NCBI RefSeq assembly: GCF_022179765.1 | Contig: NZ_BPRE01000015.1 | Coordinates: forward strand, 62,001-126,000 | From: Methylorubrum suomiense | Lineage (GTDB): Bacteria > Pseudomonadota > Alphaproteobacteria > Rhizobiales > Beijerinckiaceae | DNA: 64,000 nucleotides | Direction of reading: 5' to 3' | Shown: piece by piece, positions 27,405 through 36,314 of the stretch | How the letters are laid out: every line of letters begins with the position of its first letter | Position numbering within the stretch: position 1 is the stretch's first letter | The notes under the pieces: model-generated | The model's input: the letters and a program-made list of their open reading frames with translations, nothing else | Told to the model about the DNA's origin: nothing | Database searches by the model: none | Program-made: the position numbers and the translations under genes

Positions 27405-27698
27405 CCACACCCGAGCGCCCCCCACGATCTAAACCAGCTCGCCAAGTCTATCGTGGACGCGGCGACTGGTAACGAAACTTGGAATCGTCAACTTAAACAC
27501 GCCATCGAGCCCCACGCGATGTACTACAACTTCGTCTAGGAGCAGTGGGGCATTCGCATGACATCGGCCATGAAGGCGGGCGTGACGGACACCCTTTGGA
27601 CCATCCACCACATCGTCAAGGTGGTTAAATTAATCGACGCCGAGCCGAGTATGCGGGGACTACACAAGAAGTGTAAGGCAACCCCTACGGCGGGCTAA
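27401..27698 (+). pseudogene. Relics of a small hypothetical gene fused to a transposase C-terminus
   Basis: In one frame, 27414-27698 reads HDLNQLAKSIVDAATGNET, a pattern seen in small Rhizobiales hypotheticals (NQLAKxIVDxATGE). It passes straight into LKHAIEPHAMYYNFV-stop-EQWGIRMTSAMKAGVTDTLWTIHHIVKVV. The latter matches the end of IS1-like transposases (MHYNFxRIHxTLRxTPAMxAGVTDxLW). A TTG ACC ACA start in another frame (27401) would reach NQLAK if one C of the C6 run near 27418-27423 were removed. So the first part looks frameshifted, and the second is a truncated transposase with an in-frame TAG at 27537. Confidence 0.6.
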
Positions 27699-27743
27699 CT
27701 TGCTGGATTGACTCAGCCTTCTCCGGCTGATTCCTTCTGCGAC

Positions 27744-28160
27744 ATGCCCCTGGAGTTGAGTCGGCTGCACAGCCTAAAATGCGGCCCGGCACTGGCCTCG
27801 ACTCACGTTGGCGACATTCCAGAATTAGTTGCGCAAAGCTTGGGAACCAGCTTTCGATCGGTTAACCTCTCGCGCGAAAAATACGAAGAAATTATAGCAA
27901 AACATCCTGAGCTGATAGATTACGACTTTCTTCAACTACCATATATTTTCGCGCATGGTCTTTGGATAGCGGAACAAGGACAGCCAACATGCCGCCTCGT
28001 GTCGTCGCCAATCCCGAATAGCGACCAAAGGTACAAGGCTGTGGTCAAAAGGGCTGTTCGCAGCCCAGACCTTTGGCTCAAGAGCTTCCACCGTACGCGG
28101 CTAAGGGCCACTAGAGCCTTGCTGAAGCGGGGCCAGATCCTGCGCGTGTTTCGGCCATGA
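27744..28160 (+). CDS. Hypothetical protein, possible BECR-fold (barnase/EndoU/RelE-like) nuclease
   Basis: A 138-residue protein in lower-GC DNA. The core reads SVNLSREKYEEIIAKHPELIDYDFLQLPYIFAHG, then strands (CRLVSSPI, RYKAVVKRAV), then LWLKSFHRTRLRATRALLKRG. The arrangement is LS-x-helix, HPE(L/I), D-x2-LP, a strand hairpin, then SFHRT. It is like the phage-borne PBECR group of barnase-EndoU-colicin-RelE-like nucleases. The conserved His and the basic HRTRLR segment could be catalytic, but this is inference. Start could be ATG 27744 or TTG 27708; neither has a good ribosome site. No antitoxin-like neighbour is visible. Confidence 0.55.
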   Translation: MPLELSRLHSLKCGPALASTHVGDIPELVAQSLGTSFRSVNLSREKYEEIIAKHPELIDYDFLQLPYIFAHGLWIAEQGQPTCRLVSSPIPNSDQRYKAVVKRAVRSPDLWLKSFHRTRLRATRALLKRGQILRVFRP

Positions 28161-28164
28161 GAAA

Positions 28165-28187
28165 GGGGCGCCCCAAAGGAGCGCCCC
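28165..28187 (+). terminator. Hairpin after the BECR-like gene
   Basis: GGGGCGC (28165-28171) and GCGCCCC (28181-28187) with a 9-base loop, immediately after the stop codon. No T-run, so a weak or rho-assisted terminator. Confidence 0.5.
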
Positions 28188-28466
28188 GAAACCCCTGCCG
28201 CGGTAGGGCCTGCCGAGAACCCTACAATGCGCTCCGATCTTTCGACCGTGCTACGGCCGGCAGAGTATCACCGTGTCGCGCGACAGACGCTAACTTGACC
28301 ATACAGGGGTTACCCGATGGTTCGAACGTTTGGTTAAGCGAACGTGTCGCAACCCGTTCCGAATTGCAAATGTCTACCCGACCCGCGCCATCCGCGCTTT
28401 CAAACTGCCCCACTACCGAACAAACAGTCTGGGATGTCGCCCGACCCCGTGGGGCCGAGCGCCGTT

Positions 28467-28628
28467 CTAAACCGACACCTTGAGTCCCGCGCCGATCGTC
28501 GCGAGGCCCGTCACCAGGGCGAGGCCGCCTGCCGTCTCGATCCGCGCGGTCCATTCCGGATAGCGTTCGGCAGTGGCCGCGAGGGCGGCGCCGCCGACCA
28601 GGCAAACGAGGCTGAAGAGCGCGACCAT
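28467..28628 (-). CDS. Very small membrane protein (53 aa)
   Basis: It reads MVALFSLVCLVGGAALAATA, then ERYPEWTARIE, then a second hydrophobic helix GGLALVTGLATIGAGL and ends KVSV. This is a clean two-helix hairpin with a short polar loop. No family was recognised. The stop is TAG at 28467-28469 and the start ATG 28628. The upstream ribosome site is weak (GGGA). The coherent membrane pattern in an otherwise empty stretch is the evidence. Confidence 0.5.
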   Translation of the reverse strand: MVALFSLVCLVGGAALAATAERYPEWTARIETAGGLALVTGLATIGAGLKVSV

Positions 28629-28943
28629 TCGGTTTCCCGGATCATACGGTAGAGGCCGGCCGCGCGACGCGATCGGGTTGCGTTTGAGAACTGGCCCGAA
28701 TGGGCTTCAGGAACCGTCAACGCACGAGATCCGTGTCCGGATCTGCCGAAAACCCCCGATATCCACAGGGCGTCTGTGACGGACGACAGGGCCGGTAGCG
28801 GTCCGTCACACGGAGGGGCTGCGTTCGTTCACCGGGCGGTATTAACCATTCGTCAACGTGCATGAACAAAACCTTAGCGCAACCCGTCCGAATTCGTTAA
28901 GTTTTTATCGAACAACGGACCTCACTCCCTCTCCGGCGGCGCC
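28629..28943. other. Intergenic region between two divergent membrane-protein genes
   Basis: About 315 bases, with an AT-richer part at 28850-28920 (TTAACCATTCGTCAACG, TTAAGTTTTTATCG). This is a good candidate for promoter DNA of the gene at 28944. No coding or RNA pattern was recognised. Confidence 0.4.
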
Positions 28944-30017
28944 ATGTCCATCGTGTCCAATATTTGGGTGCGCTCTCCCGTCGTGCTCGCAACTGCCACC
29001 AGCGTCCTCCTTCTAGGGACGCAAGCGGCGAGCGCCCATGTGAAATGGTTCTGTGCTTTCGACGTTGCGGGCCAGCCCCGTGGACTGGAGCAAGTGCTCT
29101 GCGCCGAGTTCGAATGGCTGACCGGCCTTGCCATCCTCTGCCTCATGGTCGGATGTCTCGCCGAGGGGACGCCGTTCGGCACCGCGCTTCTCAACGCCCT
29201 CGACCGTGTCACCCTTCGGCTGCGGGACGATACGAGCCTGATCGTGCGGGCCGTGGTCGGTTTCTTCCTCATCTCGGTGTGGAATCTCGGTGGCATCATC
29301 CTGACACCGGAATTGAAGACGGACGCGTCTTGGATCTCATGGCTCCAGCTTGCCATGGCCGGCTGCCTCATCTGGAAGCGAACGCTGCCGCTGACGGCGC
29401 TCGGCATCGTCTTCCTGTTCGGTTTCGCGGTCTGGCATTACGGCGCCTTCCACTTGGCCGACTATCCGGTCTTCCTCGGTGTCGCGGCCTACCTCGCCCT
29501 GACCGGTCTCGACCGCACCCTGTTCGGCTACCGTCCGATCGATGTGGTGCGCGCCACCGCTGCCATCACGCTGATGTGGGCCTCGGTCGAGAAATGGGCT
29601 TATCCCCAGTGGACCGATCCGCTGCTCGCCGCCAAGCCCAGCATGACCATGGGCGCCTCGGCTGAGACCTTCATGCGGGCGGCGGGCGTGATCGAGTTCA
29701 CCCTGGCCTTCGCGCTGATCTGGACGCCGCTGGTGCGCCGCGCCTCGGCCATCATCCTGGCCGCGGTCTTCATCTCGGCGATCGTCGAGTTCGGGAAGGT
29801 GGATGCGGTCGGCCATTCGGGCATCATCGCGGTGCTGATCGGCATCGCCGCCGACGATGCGAGGGTTCCGGCCACCCGCCGCGACACGGTTCTGGCCCCG
29901 GTCTACTACCTCGGTGCGCTGACGGCCTTCCTCGGGGTCTACTACGTCGCCCACAACCTCCTGTACGGCGACCTCTACAGCGCGGCCACGGCGCTCAGCG
30001 CGGTGCCGGTGATCTGA
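28944..30017 (+). CDS. Multi-pass membrane protein, DoxX-like (357 aa)
   Basis: It begins with a signal-like helix ending AASAHVKWF and then has about nine further hydrophobic segments. A charged segment SVEKWAYPQWTDPLL and the loop RAAGVIEFTLAFALIW recall the DoxX/DoxD fold, in which a membrane-embedded Glu and Tyr are conserved. The assignment to that superfamily is tentative. The early AHVKWF(C) motif followed by Cys residues (WFCAFDVAG, LEQVLCAEFE) is seen in proteobacterial proteins found near c-type haem peroxidases. It is convergent with the di-haem peroxidase gene at 30058. Function unknown. Confidence 0.75.
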   Translation: MSIVSNIWVRSPVVLATATSVLLLGTQAASAHVKWFCAFDVAGQPRGLEQVLCAEFEWLTGLAILCLMVGCLAEGTPFGTALLNALDRVTLRLRDDTSLIVRAVVGFFLISVWNLGGIILTPELKTDASWISWLQLAMAGCLIWKRTLPLTALGIVFLFGFAVWHYGAFHLADYPVFLGVAAYLALTGLDRTLFGYRPIDVVRATAAITLMWASVEKWAYPQWTDPLLAAKPSMTMGASAETFMRAAGVIEFTLAFALIWTPLVRRASAIILAAVFISAIVEFGKVDAVGHSGIIAVLIGIAADDARVPATRRDTVLAPVYYLGALTAFLGVYYVAHNLLYGDLYSAATALSAVPVI

Positions 30018-30057
30018 GCCGGACCCGGGAGCTTCGCAGGACCGGAGCCGCCGTGCC

Positions 30058-31116
30058 TCAGGGGCGCGGCGGCTCTGCCGTGATCGGCTGATGAGCCGGG
30101 CCGTCGGCACCGGCATCGGTCAAGGTCTCCAAGAAGGCGATCAGGTCCGCCTTCTCCTGTTTCGAGAGGCCCAGGGGACGGATGTCGCGGGAACGGCTCG
30201 CGCGCTCGATGCCGCCGCGGTCGTACACATCGATCACCGCGGCGAGATCCTTGGCCGAACCGTCATGCATGTAAGGCGGCCGCCGGGCGACGTTGCGCAG
30301 GGTCGGAGTCTTGAAGGCGTAGCGGAGCGCGGTGGAATTCGGAAAGAACCGACCGCGACCGTGATCGTCGCCCGAGGCGGTTCCGATATCGTGGAACGAG
30401 CCGTCGGTGAAGATCGCCCCTGAATGACAGGCGCTGCAATTCGCCTTCCCGGTGAAGAGATCGAAGCCGCGCTTCGCCCCCGCGCTGACGGCCGCCGAGT
30501 CACCGGCGACCCAGGCATCGAATGGCGCGGGACCGGAGACGATCAGGCGCTCGAACGTGGCAAGCGCCTGCTCGATCCGCAGACGGGTGACCGGCCGCGC
30601 TTCGTCCGCGGCGTCCGGAAAGGCTTGTCGGAACGCTTCCACATAGGAAGGCGTCGCGTTCAGGCGCTCGACCAAGAGCGTGTCGGGCATATCCATATTG
30701 GCTTTGGCCGAGATCGGCACGAAGGCCACGGCTTCGAGATCGCGGAAGCGCCCGTCCCAACCGAGACTGCGCTCGATCCAAGCGATGTCGAGCAAGGTCG
30801 GCGTGCGCACCGCCATCGGCGCATCGTCGTTGCGCACCGCCCGAGGCTTGTCGTCCGTCCAGTCCATGGATGGCACGTGGCAGGTGGCGCAGGTCCGCGT
30901 TTGATCGCGCGACAGCATCGGATCGAAGAACAGCGAGCGACCGAGCTCGGCTTTGGCTTGGCTGTAGGGATTGCTCTCAGGGAACGGAATCTCTGTTGGG
31001 CGACGGAATTCGGCCAGGCGAGCGGTACGATCCGGCTCACCCGATATTCCGACGGCCGAAGCGCACCCCATGATCACCATCAGGGCCGCCGCCGCACCTG
31101 CCAAGCTCTTCGACAT
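30058..31116 (-). CDS. Di-haem cytochrome c peroxidase, MauG/CcpA family
   Basis: A 352-residue periplasmic protein. The N-terminus is a signal sequence (LAGAAAALMVIMGCASA; the Cys might be lipidated). Two c-type haem sites are present: CATCH in the N-terminal domain (after FFDPMLSRDQTRT) and CSACH in the C-terminal domain (after LFTGKAN). FKTPTLRNVARRPPYMHDGSAKDLAAVIDVYDRGG is the usual C-terminal core with the distal-haem Met (YMHDG). The family reduces H2O2 or, in MauG, modifies proteins. A copper cupredoxin gene lies 98 bases upstream on the same strand and may be its electron donor. Confidence 0.92.
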   Translation of the reverse strand: MSKSLAGAAAALMVIMGCASAVGISGEPDRTARLAEFRRPTEIPFPESNPYSQAKAELGRSLFFDPMLSRDQTRTCATCHVPSMDWTDDKPRAVRNDDAPMAVRTPTLLDIAWIERSLGWDGRFRDLEAVAFVPISAKANMDMPDTLLVERLNATPSYVEAFRQAFPDAADEARPVTRLRIEQALATFERLIVSGPAPFDAWVAGDSAAVSAGAKRGFDLFTGKANCSACHSGAIFTDGSFHDIGTASGDDHGRGRFFPNSTALRYAFKTPTLRNVARRPPYMHDGSAKDLAAVIDVYDRGGIERASRSRDIRPLGLSKQEKADLIAFLETLTDAGADGPAHQPITAEPPRP

Positions 31117-31214
31117 CCAAACCTCTGAGTTTGGATGTTAAGGGCCGGTCGTTTTCGAACCGTGAATCAACGGCAGCGTTTTCGATAAAATATTTCCAAC
31201 AAACAACTCGATCA

Positions 31215-31580
31215 TCACTTTACGGTGACCGCGAGCTTCATCTTGGGATGAATGCCGCACAGAACCGTGAAGCTTCCCTTGGCCGGAAACGTGACGACGA
31301 TCCGGCTGCCCGGGATTTGTTCGCCGGTATCGAAATTGAAGTCGGGGTGTTCGATGTAGGCGTGGTGAACGAGATCGCCGTCGTCGTTGACGATCTCGAC
31401 GCTCTCGCCGACTTTGAGCGCGACGGCGCCTGGGGCGAAGGCACGCCCTTTCTGAGCGATGCGCTGAAGTGGCGCCTCTCCGGCGGTCAAGGCCAAGGCG
31501 CCGGCTCCGATCCCGATCAGGGCAAGCGCGAGGCTAGCCATGGCAATTCGCCGTAGTCCGGCCCAGCCCAGTTCAGGCAT
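31215..31580 (-). CDS. Cupredoxin (plastocyanin/pseudoazurin-like), exported
   Basis: A 121-residue protein: a signal segment (RIAMASLALALIGIGAGALAL) followed by a blue-copper domain. The ligands look complete: His in DGDLVHHAYIEH, then the C-terminal loop FTVLCGIHPKMKLAV with Cys, His and Met in C-x2-H-x2-M spacing. ATG 31580 is chosen; ATG 31538 inside the signal is an alternative. It probably carries electrons in the periplasm. Such proteins are often annotated as methylamine-utilisation-like in methylotrophs. It is upstream of the di-haem peroxidase on the same strand and probably cotranscribed. Confidence 0.88.
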   Translation of the reverse strand: MPELGWAGLRRIAMASLALALIGIGAGALALTAGEAPLQRIAQKGRAFAPGAVALKVGESVEIVNDDGDLVHHAYIEHPDFNFDTGEQIPGSRIVVTFPAKGSFTVLCGIHPKMKLAVTVK

Positions 31581-31766
31581 GCATTCCCCGCTTATCATGA
31601 GACGCCGCGGCGATCGCCGATCATCCGATCTCAGCACAAGAGGCTTGCGCACGGCTTAACGGAAATCGGTGCGATAGATTTCCTTCGCAACTCAGCTTTG
31701 CGATTGGGTGCAGATTACCTTAACGAATGTAGCGGATCGTTGGGTCGCGGAGTACCCGACCAGACG

Positions 31767-34619
31767 ATGCCATCCTATCGGTCCCTATTCAGCGATCTTT
31801 GCCGGCGCGGCCCGGTCCGCATGCTGTGGCGCGTGGGCGGAACGATACGAGGCCGTATCTTTCTGGCCTCGCTGATGCTGAGCGCGATTACCGCAATTCT
31901 GGGTGGATACGCAGCGATCGGTATCGCCACCACGGGACAGTTGGCCGACAAGACCTACGACCGTTCTCTCATGTCGATCAATTATGCCCGCGCCGCCTCT
32001 GCCGATTTCGCGGCGATCCAGGCTGCGGTGGCACGGGCCCGCCTCGCGACCGACCCCGGCGAGCGCCGTGCTCAGGAAGCCCGGGTCAACGCGCTCGTCC
32101 AATCCTTCGAGGAAGATCTGGCGATCGCCGAAGAGCGCGCCCAATCGACCCGCGCCGCTGCGGAATCCGCTGCTGCCAAAGAGGCGCTGAGCCATTGGCT
32201 GGCAGCCCGCCGGGAATTCGGAACCGGCCCCCAGACCGCCGATGTTTGGCAAGCTCTCGACGCGCACGCGTCAGTGGTCGAGCAGCATATCGATCTGCTC
32301 ATCAATTTCACCGCCGGGGACGGCTTCTCCTATCGTCAGGCGGCGCGGGCCCTCGTCGCCCGCGACGTACGCCTCAGCATGGCCGCTACCGTCTTCGCCA
32401 TTCTGCTGTCGGGCATCATCGCGTTCCTGCTGTCGCGCCAAATCGTGCGGCCGGTCGCCGAGGCATCCGCGGTCGCGACCCGGATCGCCGCCGGCGATCT
32501 CGCCGTGCCCGTGCCGGAGGGGGGCGCCGACGAATTCGGCGCCTTGCTCCGTGCCATGGACGGGATGCGCAGCAACATCCGAGCGATGATGCAGGAGGAA
32601 GTGTCCCAGCGCCGATCGGCGCAGGGGCTTCTGGCCGATGCGGTCCAAGGCTCGAACGAGGGAATCGTCGTGGCCGATGCGGGAGGCCGCATCGTCATGG
32701 CCAATGCCCGCTTCGCCGACCTCCTCGGTCTCGAGCCCGAGAAGGTCGCTGGCGGCAACATCGCCGATGCCCGCGGCTCGGTTCTGGCCGACACCCTGAT
32801 CGCGATGCGCGCCAACGGAACCTCCGCCGTCGAACGCCACGCGGCGGATGGGCGCTGGTTGCGCATCAGCCGCTCTCCGACCCGCGACGGCGGCTTCGTG
32901 GCCGTCTGCTCCGACATTTCGCGCCTGAAGAAGCAGGAAGACCAACTCAAGCGCAGCAACCTGCAACTCGATGCGGCCTTGAGCAACATGCTTCAGGGCC
33001 TCTGCCTTTTCGATGCGGAGGGGGGCCTGCTCGTTCACAATCGCCGCTTCTGCGACATGTTCGGTATCGAATACGGGACCTTGCATCCCGGCATGCGGCT
33101 GCGTGCCATCTCTTCCGTGGTCGCGGCCGGTTCCGCGTTCGACGATGCTCGTGCCCTCGACCTCTTGCTGGAGCAGGAGGATCTGCTGCGCGCCGGAGCC
33201 AGCGGCGCCCTGTGCCGGACCATTCGCGGCGACATGGTCGTTTCGGTGCGTCAGCAGCCCACGGCCGAAGGTGGCTGGATCGCGACTTACGAGGACGTAA
33301 CGCAGCGCTTCGAGGCGGAGGCGCGGATCATCACCATGGCCCGTCGCGATGCGCTGACAGGGCTCGCCAATCGCATGGTCTTTTCCGAGCGTCTCGAGGA
33401 TGCGGCCGCGCGTCTGGAGAACGGTTCAGGCTTCGCGATCCTGTGCCTCGATCTCGATCGCTTCAAGGAGGTGAACGACACCTTCGGTCACCCGGTCGGC
33501 GACGCGTTGCTGCGCGGCGTGGCCGAGCGTCTCCAGTCCTGCTTGCGGGAGACCGACCTGTTGGCCCGGCTCGGCGGCGACGAGTTCGCCATCGTGCAAT
33601 CCGGGCCGTGCCCGCGGGAGGATGCAGTCGCGCTTGCGACGCGTCTGATCGAGATGTTCGAGCAACCCTTCCACCTTGAGGATCAGGTCGTTGCCGTCGG
33701 GGTCAGCGTCGGCATCTCGCTCGCACCCGAGCACGGGTCGGATCCGGATACTTTGCTCAAATGCGCCGACCTCGCCCTGTACCGCGCCAAGGGCGGCGGA
33801 CGCGGCGGTTGGTCGTTCTTCGACGAGGAGATGGACCTCGAACTGCGCAAGCGCCGCGCCCTGGAGAACGATCTGCGGCTCGCCATCGCCCACGGCGAGT
33901 TGGAGGTGTACTTCCAGCCCATCGTCAATCTCGCCCATCATCGCGTCTCCTGCTGCGAGGCGCTGCTGCGCTGGAAGCATCCCGAGCGCGGCTACGTCTC
34001 GCCGGCGGAGTTCATTCCGCTGGCGGAGGAGACCGGGGCGATCGGAGCGATCGGCGAATGGGTGTTGCGCCGCGCCTGCCGCGAAGCGGCAAGCTGGCCG
34101 GACGGGATCGGCGTCGCGGTCAATGTCTCGGCCGCCCAGTTCCGCAACGCCGCCGTGGTGCGCGCCGTCATGGAGGCGCTGACGGAGAGCGGGCTGCCGG
34201 CCTACCGGCTCGAATTGGAAATCACCGAATCGGTGCTGCTGACCGACAACGTGGCGACTCTCGCCACGCTCCACACCCTGAAACGCCTCGGCGTGCGCGT
34301 CGCCATGGACGATTTCGGCACCGGCTACTCGTCGCTGAGCTACCTGCAGAGCTTCCCCTTCGACAAGATCAAGATCGATCAGTCTTTCGTGCGGAACCTC
34401 GACATCACCGCAAGCTCACGCCTCATCGTTCGCTCCGTGGTCGGCCTTGGTCGGAGCCTCGGCATGACGGTGACGGCGGAAGGTATCGAGACCGAGGCAC
34501 AGATGGAGCATCTGCGGTTGGAGGGCTGCGACGAGGCGCAGGGCTACTTGTTCAGCCGGCCTGTGCCAGCGGCCGGCATTCACGCCTTGTTCGACCGGCT
34601 GCGCCGCCAAGCAGCCTAG
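31767..34619 (+). CDS. Membrane sensor with HAMP, PAS, GGDEF and EAL domains
   Basis: A 950-residue cyclic-di-GMP enzyme. Two transmembrane helices (about 31-54 and 202-222) flank a periplasmic four-helix-type sensor. HAMP (about 223-275) and two PAS modules (about 290-390 and 400-515) follow. The GGDEF domain has RLGGDEFAI near residue 603 (diguanylate cyclase motif intact). The EAL domain has EALLRWKHP near residue 730, ELEITESVLL, DDFGTGYSSLSYL and DKIKIDQSFV (phosphodiesterase residues intact). Both activities are therefore possible; which dominates cannot be read from sequence. ATG 31767 is preferred to the earlier TTG 31698. Confidence 0.93.
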   Translation: MPSYRSLFSDLCRRGPVRMLWRVGGTIRGRIFLASLMLSAITAILGGYAAIGIATTGQLADKTYDRSLMSINYARAASADFAAIQAAVARARLATDPGERRAQEARVNALVQSFEEDLAIAEERAQSTRAAAESAAAKEALSHWLAARREFGTGPQTADVWQALDAHASVVEQHIDLLINFTAGDGFSYRQAARALVARDVRLSMAATVFAILLSGIIAFLLSRQIVRPVAEASAVATRIAAGDLAVPVPEGGADEFGALLRAMDGMRSNIRAMMQEEVSQRRSAQGLLADAVQGSNEGIVVADAGGRIVMANARFADLLGLEPEKVAGGNIADARGSVLADTLIAMRANGTSAVERHAADGRWLRISRSPTRDGGFVAVCSDISRLKKQEDQLKRSNLQLDAALSNMLQGLCLFDAEGGLLVHNRRFCDMFGIEYGTLHPGMRLRAISSVVAAGSAFDDARALDLLLEQEDLLRAGASGALCRTIRGDMVVSVRQQPTAEGGWIATYEDVTQRFEAEARIITMARRDALTGLANRMVFSERLEDAAARLENGSGFAILCLDLDRFKEVNDTFGHPVGDALLRGVAERLQSCLRETDLLARLGGDEFAIVQSGPCPREDAVALATRLIEMFEQPFHLEDQVVAVGVSVGISLAPEHGSDPDTLLKCADLALYRAKGGGRGGWSFFDEEMDLELRKRRALENDLRLAIAHGELEVYFQPIVNLAHHRVSCCEALLRWKHPERGYVSPAEFIPLAEETGAIGAIGEWVLRRACREAASWPDGIGVAVNVSAAQFRNAAVVRAVMEALTESGLPAYRLELEITESVLLTDNVATLATLHTLKRLGVRVAMDDFGTGYSSLSYLQSFPFDKIKIDQSFVRNLDITASSRLIVRSVVGLGRSLGMTVTAEGIETEAQMEHLRLEGCDEAQGYLFSRPVPAAGIHALFDRLRRQAA

Positions 34620-34829
34620 CAAATCCAGAAAGAGTTGGGGTCAAGAACTCAATCGTTACAGATCAACCTAGGTTAAGGCGCGCTTCGAAGCTGGCCAACA
34701 TATGTTTTGGCACTTGAGCGCATGATAGTAATTCTGAACAATTCCCGAGCCGGGTGATTTACCGGCCAACGAAGCTGCGGTCCGATCCGCTTGCTTCGCG
34801 TGGCCCGCCCCGGCGAAGGATTGTGCCCG

Positions 34830-35687
34830 ATGTATTATCACGACAAGCGCCTGCAATATCCGGTGAAGGTCGACAGCCCCGATCCGATCTACGCACGTAT
34901 GCTCCAGCAGGCGATCGGCGGCGTGGAAGGCGAGATCCGCGTTTGTATGCAGTACTTCTTTCAGGCCTGGGGTAATCGCGCGCCGAACACCAAGTATCGC
35001 GATATGCTACTTCATACCGCAACGGAGGAAATCGGCCATATTGAGATGTTGGCAACTGCGGTTGCGATGAACCTCGAAAACGCACCCACCAAGGTGCAGG
35101 AGGCCGGCGCAGCCGATGCGATCGTCGGCGCGGTGATGGGGGGCGAGAATCCCCGACACCTGGTCGAAGGCATGCTGCACAAGCACTTGCTGTCCTCCGG
35201 CATGGCAGCCTTTCCGGGCAATGCCGACGGCGTGCCTTTCGACATGAACCACGTCTATGCCAGCGGTAATATTGCGGCGGATATGTACTGCAACGTTGCT
35301 GCTGAAGCGACCGGGCGGACGCTGGCGGTGCGCCTGTCGAACGCCACCAACGATCCCGGCATGAAGGATATGTGGTCCTTCCTGATCGCCCGGGACACGA
35401 TGCATCAGCAGCAATGGCTGGCCGTGGTGGAGGAACTCGGTGGCACCGAGGGGGCGCTCCCGATCCCCAATAGCTTCCCGCAATCGGAAGAGAACCAGAA
35501 ATACAATTACAGCTTCTTCGCCACCAGCCGCGACGGCACGCCGCCGCCGGAGGGACGCTGGACGCGGGGCCGCTCCCTCGACGGCAAGGGCGAATTCAAC
35601 GTGGTCCAGAACGAGCCGATGGGCCAGGAGCCGGTGCTCGGTCCGGCTCGTCCCGACAGCGGGGCCGAGACTCAGCAGATCGCCTGA
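34830..35687 (+). CDS. Manganese catalase
   Basis: A 285-residue non-haem catalase that dismutates H2O2 at a di-manganese site. The four-helix bundle shows the ligands: E35 in VEGEIRVCMQYFFQ, E67 and H70 in TATEEIGHIEM, a later Glu in NVAAEATGRTL, and His in RDTMHQQQW. Length and the C-terminal Pro/Gly-rich tail match the family. GAAGGA 10 bases before ATG 34830 decides the start. It is followed after about 120 bases by a DUF892 ferritin-like gene. This pair is common in stress-response gene sets. Confidence 0.93.
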   Translation: MYYHDKRLQYPVKVDSPDPIYARMLQQAIGGVEGEIRVCMQYFFQAWGNRAPNTKYRDMLLHTATEEIGHIEMLATAVAMNLENAPTKVQEAGAADAIVGAVMGGENPRHLVEGMLHKHLLSSGMAAFPGNADGVPFDMNHVYASGNIAADMYCNVAAEATGRTLAVRLSNATNDPGMKDMWSFLIARDTMHQQQWLAVVEELGGTEGALPIPNSFPQSEENQKYNYSFFATSRDGTPPPEGRWTRGRSLDGKGEFNVVQNEPMGQEPVLGPARPDSGAETQQIA

Positions 35688-35804
35688 CGGGCGTTTGCGC
35701 CGCGATCAGTGCCGCTTCCGGGCAACCGTCCCGGTTGCGGCCGGAGGCAAATCGTCTCCGGTCGGACGGCATCCATTCAGGATACCAATATGGAGAAGGT
35801 CAAC

Positions 35805-36314
35805 ATGGCAATCGAAGCACGCGAGATTTACGTCACCGCCCTGAAGAACACCCATGCTCTCGAAATGCAGGCTCTGCAGATCATGGAGCGGCAGGTGGAG
35901 CGGTTGAAGAATTACCCTGAGATGGAGGAGGCTCTGCGCCGACACATCGAAGAGACGCACGGCCAGCGCGCCCGTCTCGAAGAGGCCCTCCAGGCTTTGG
36001 GCGACAGCCCGTCGGCCATCAAGGAGGGATTTTTGGGCTTCGTTGGCAATATGATGGCCCTCGGCCACACGCCCGCGCAGGATGAGATCCTGAAGAATAC
36101 CTACGCCAACCACGCCTTCGAGAACTTTGAGATCGCCGCCTATCAATCCCTCATCACTATCGGCGACGCAGCCGGCCAAGGCACCAGCCTCACCGGCTTC
36201 CGCCAGTCGCTGCAGGAAGAGGAGGCGATGGCCCAACGGGTGCGGACGCTGATCGAGCCGACGACCCGGCGATATGTCGAACTCACGCTGGCGGGTGAGC
36301 AGGCCGATCGTTGA
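35805..36314 (+). CDS. Ferritin-like DUF892 (YciF-type) protein
   Basis: A 169-residue four-helix protein. The first helix IYVTALKNTHALEMQALQIMERQVE and the next LRRHIEETHGQRARLEEAL supply Glu/His residues at positions used for metal binding in YciE/YciF proteins. HAFENFEIAAYQSLITIGDAAGQ and LQEEEAMAQRV complete the pattern. GGAGAAGG 5 bases upstream picks ATG 35805 (MAIEAREIY) over ATG 35790. The family is induced in general stress. Its position after Mn-catalase fits an oxidative or desiccation stress role; that is inference. Confidence 0.88.
   Translation: MAIEAREIYVTALKNTHALEMQALQIMERQVERLKNYPEMEEALRRHIEETHGQRARLEEALQALGDSPSAIKEGFLGFVGNMMALGHTPAQDEILKNTYANHAFENFEIAAYQSLITIGDAAGQGTSLTGFRQSLQEEEAMAQRVRTLIEPTTRRYVELTLAGEQADR

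Noticed and set aside
27025..28470. Possible prophage or defence island
   Set aside because: Only IS relics, one zinc-motif protein and one possible nuclease are present. There is no integrase, phage structural gene, repeat array or recognised defence module.
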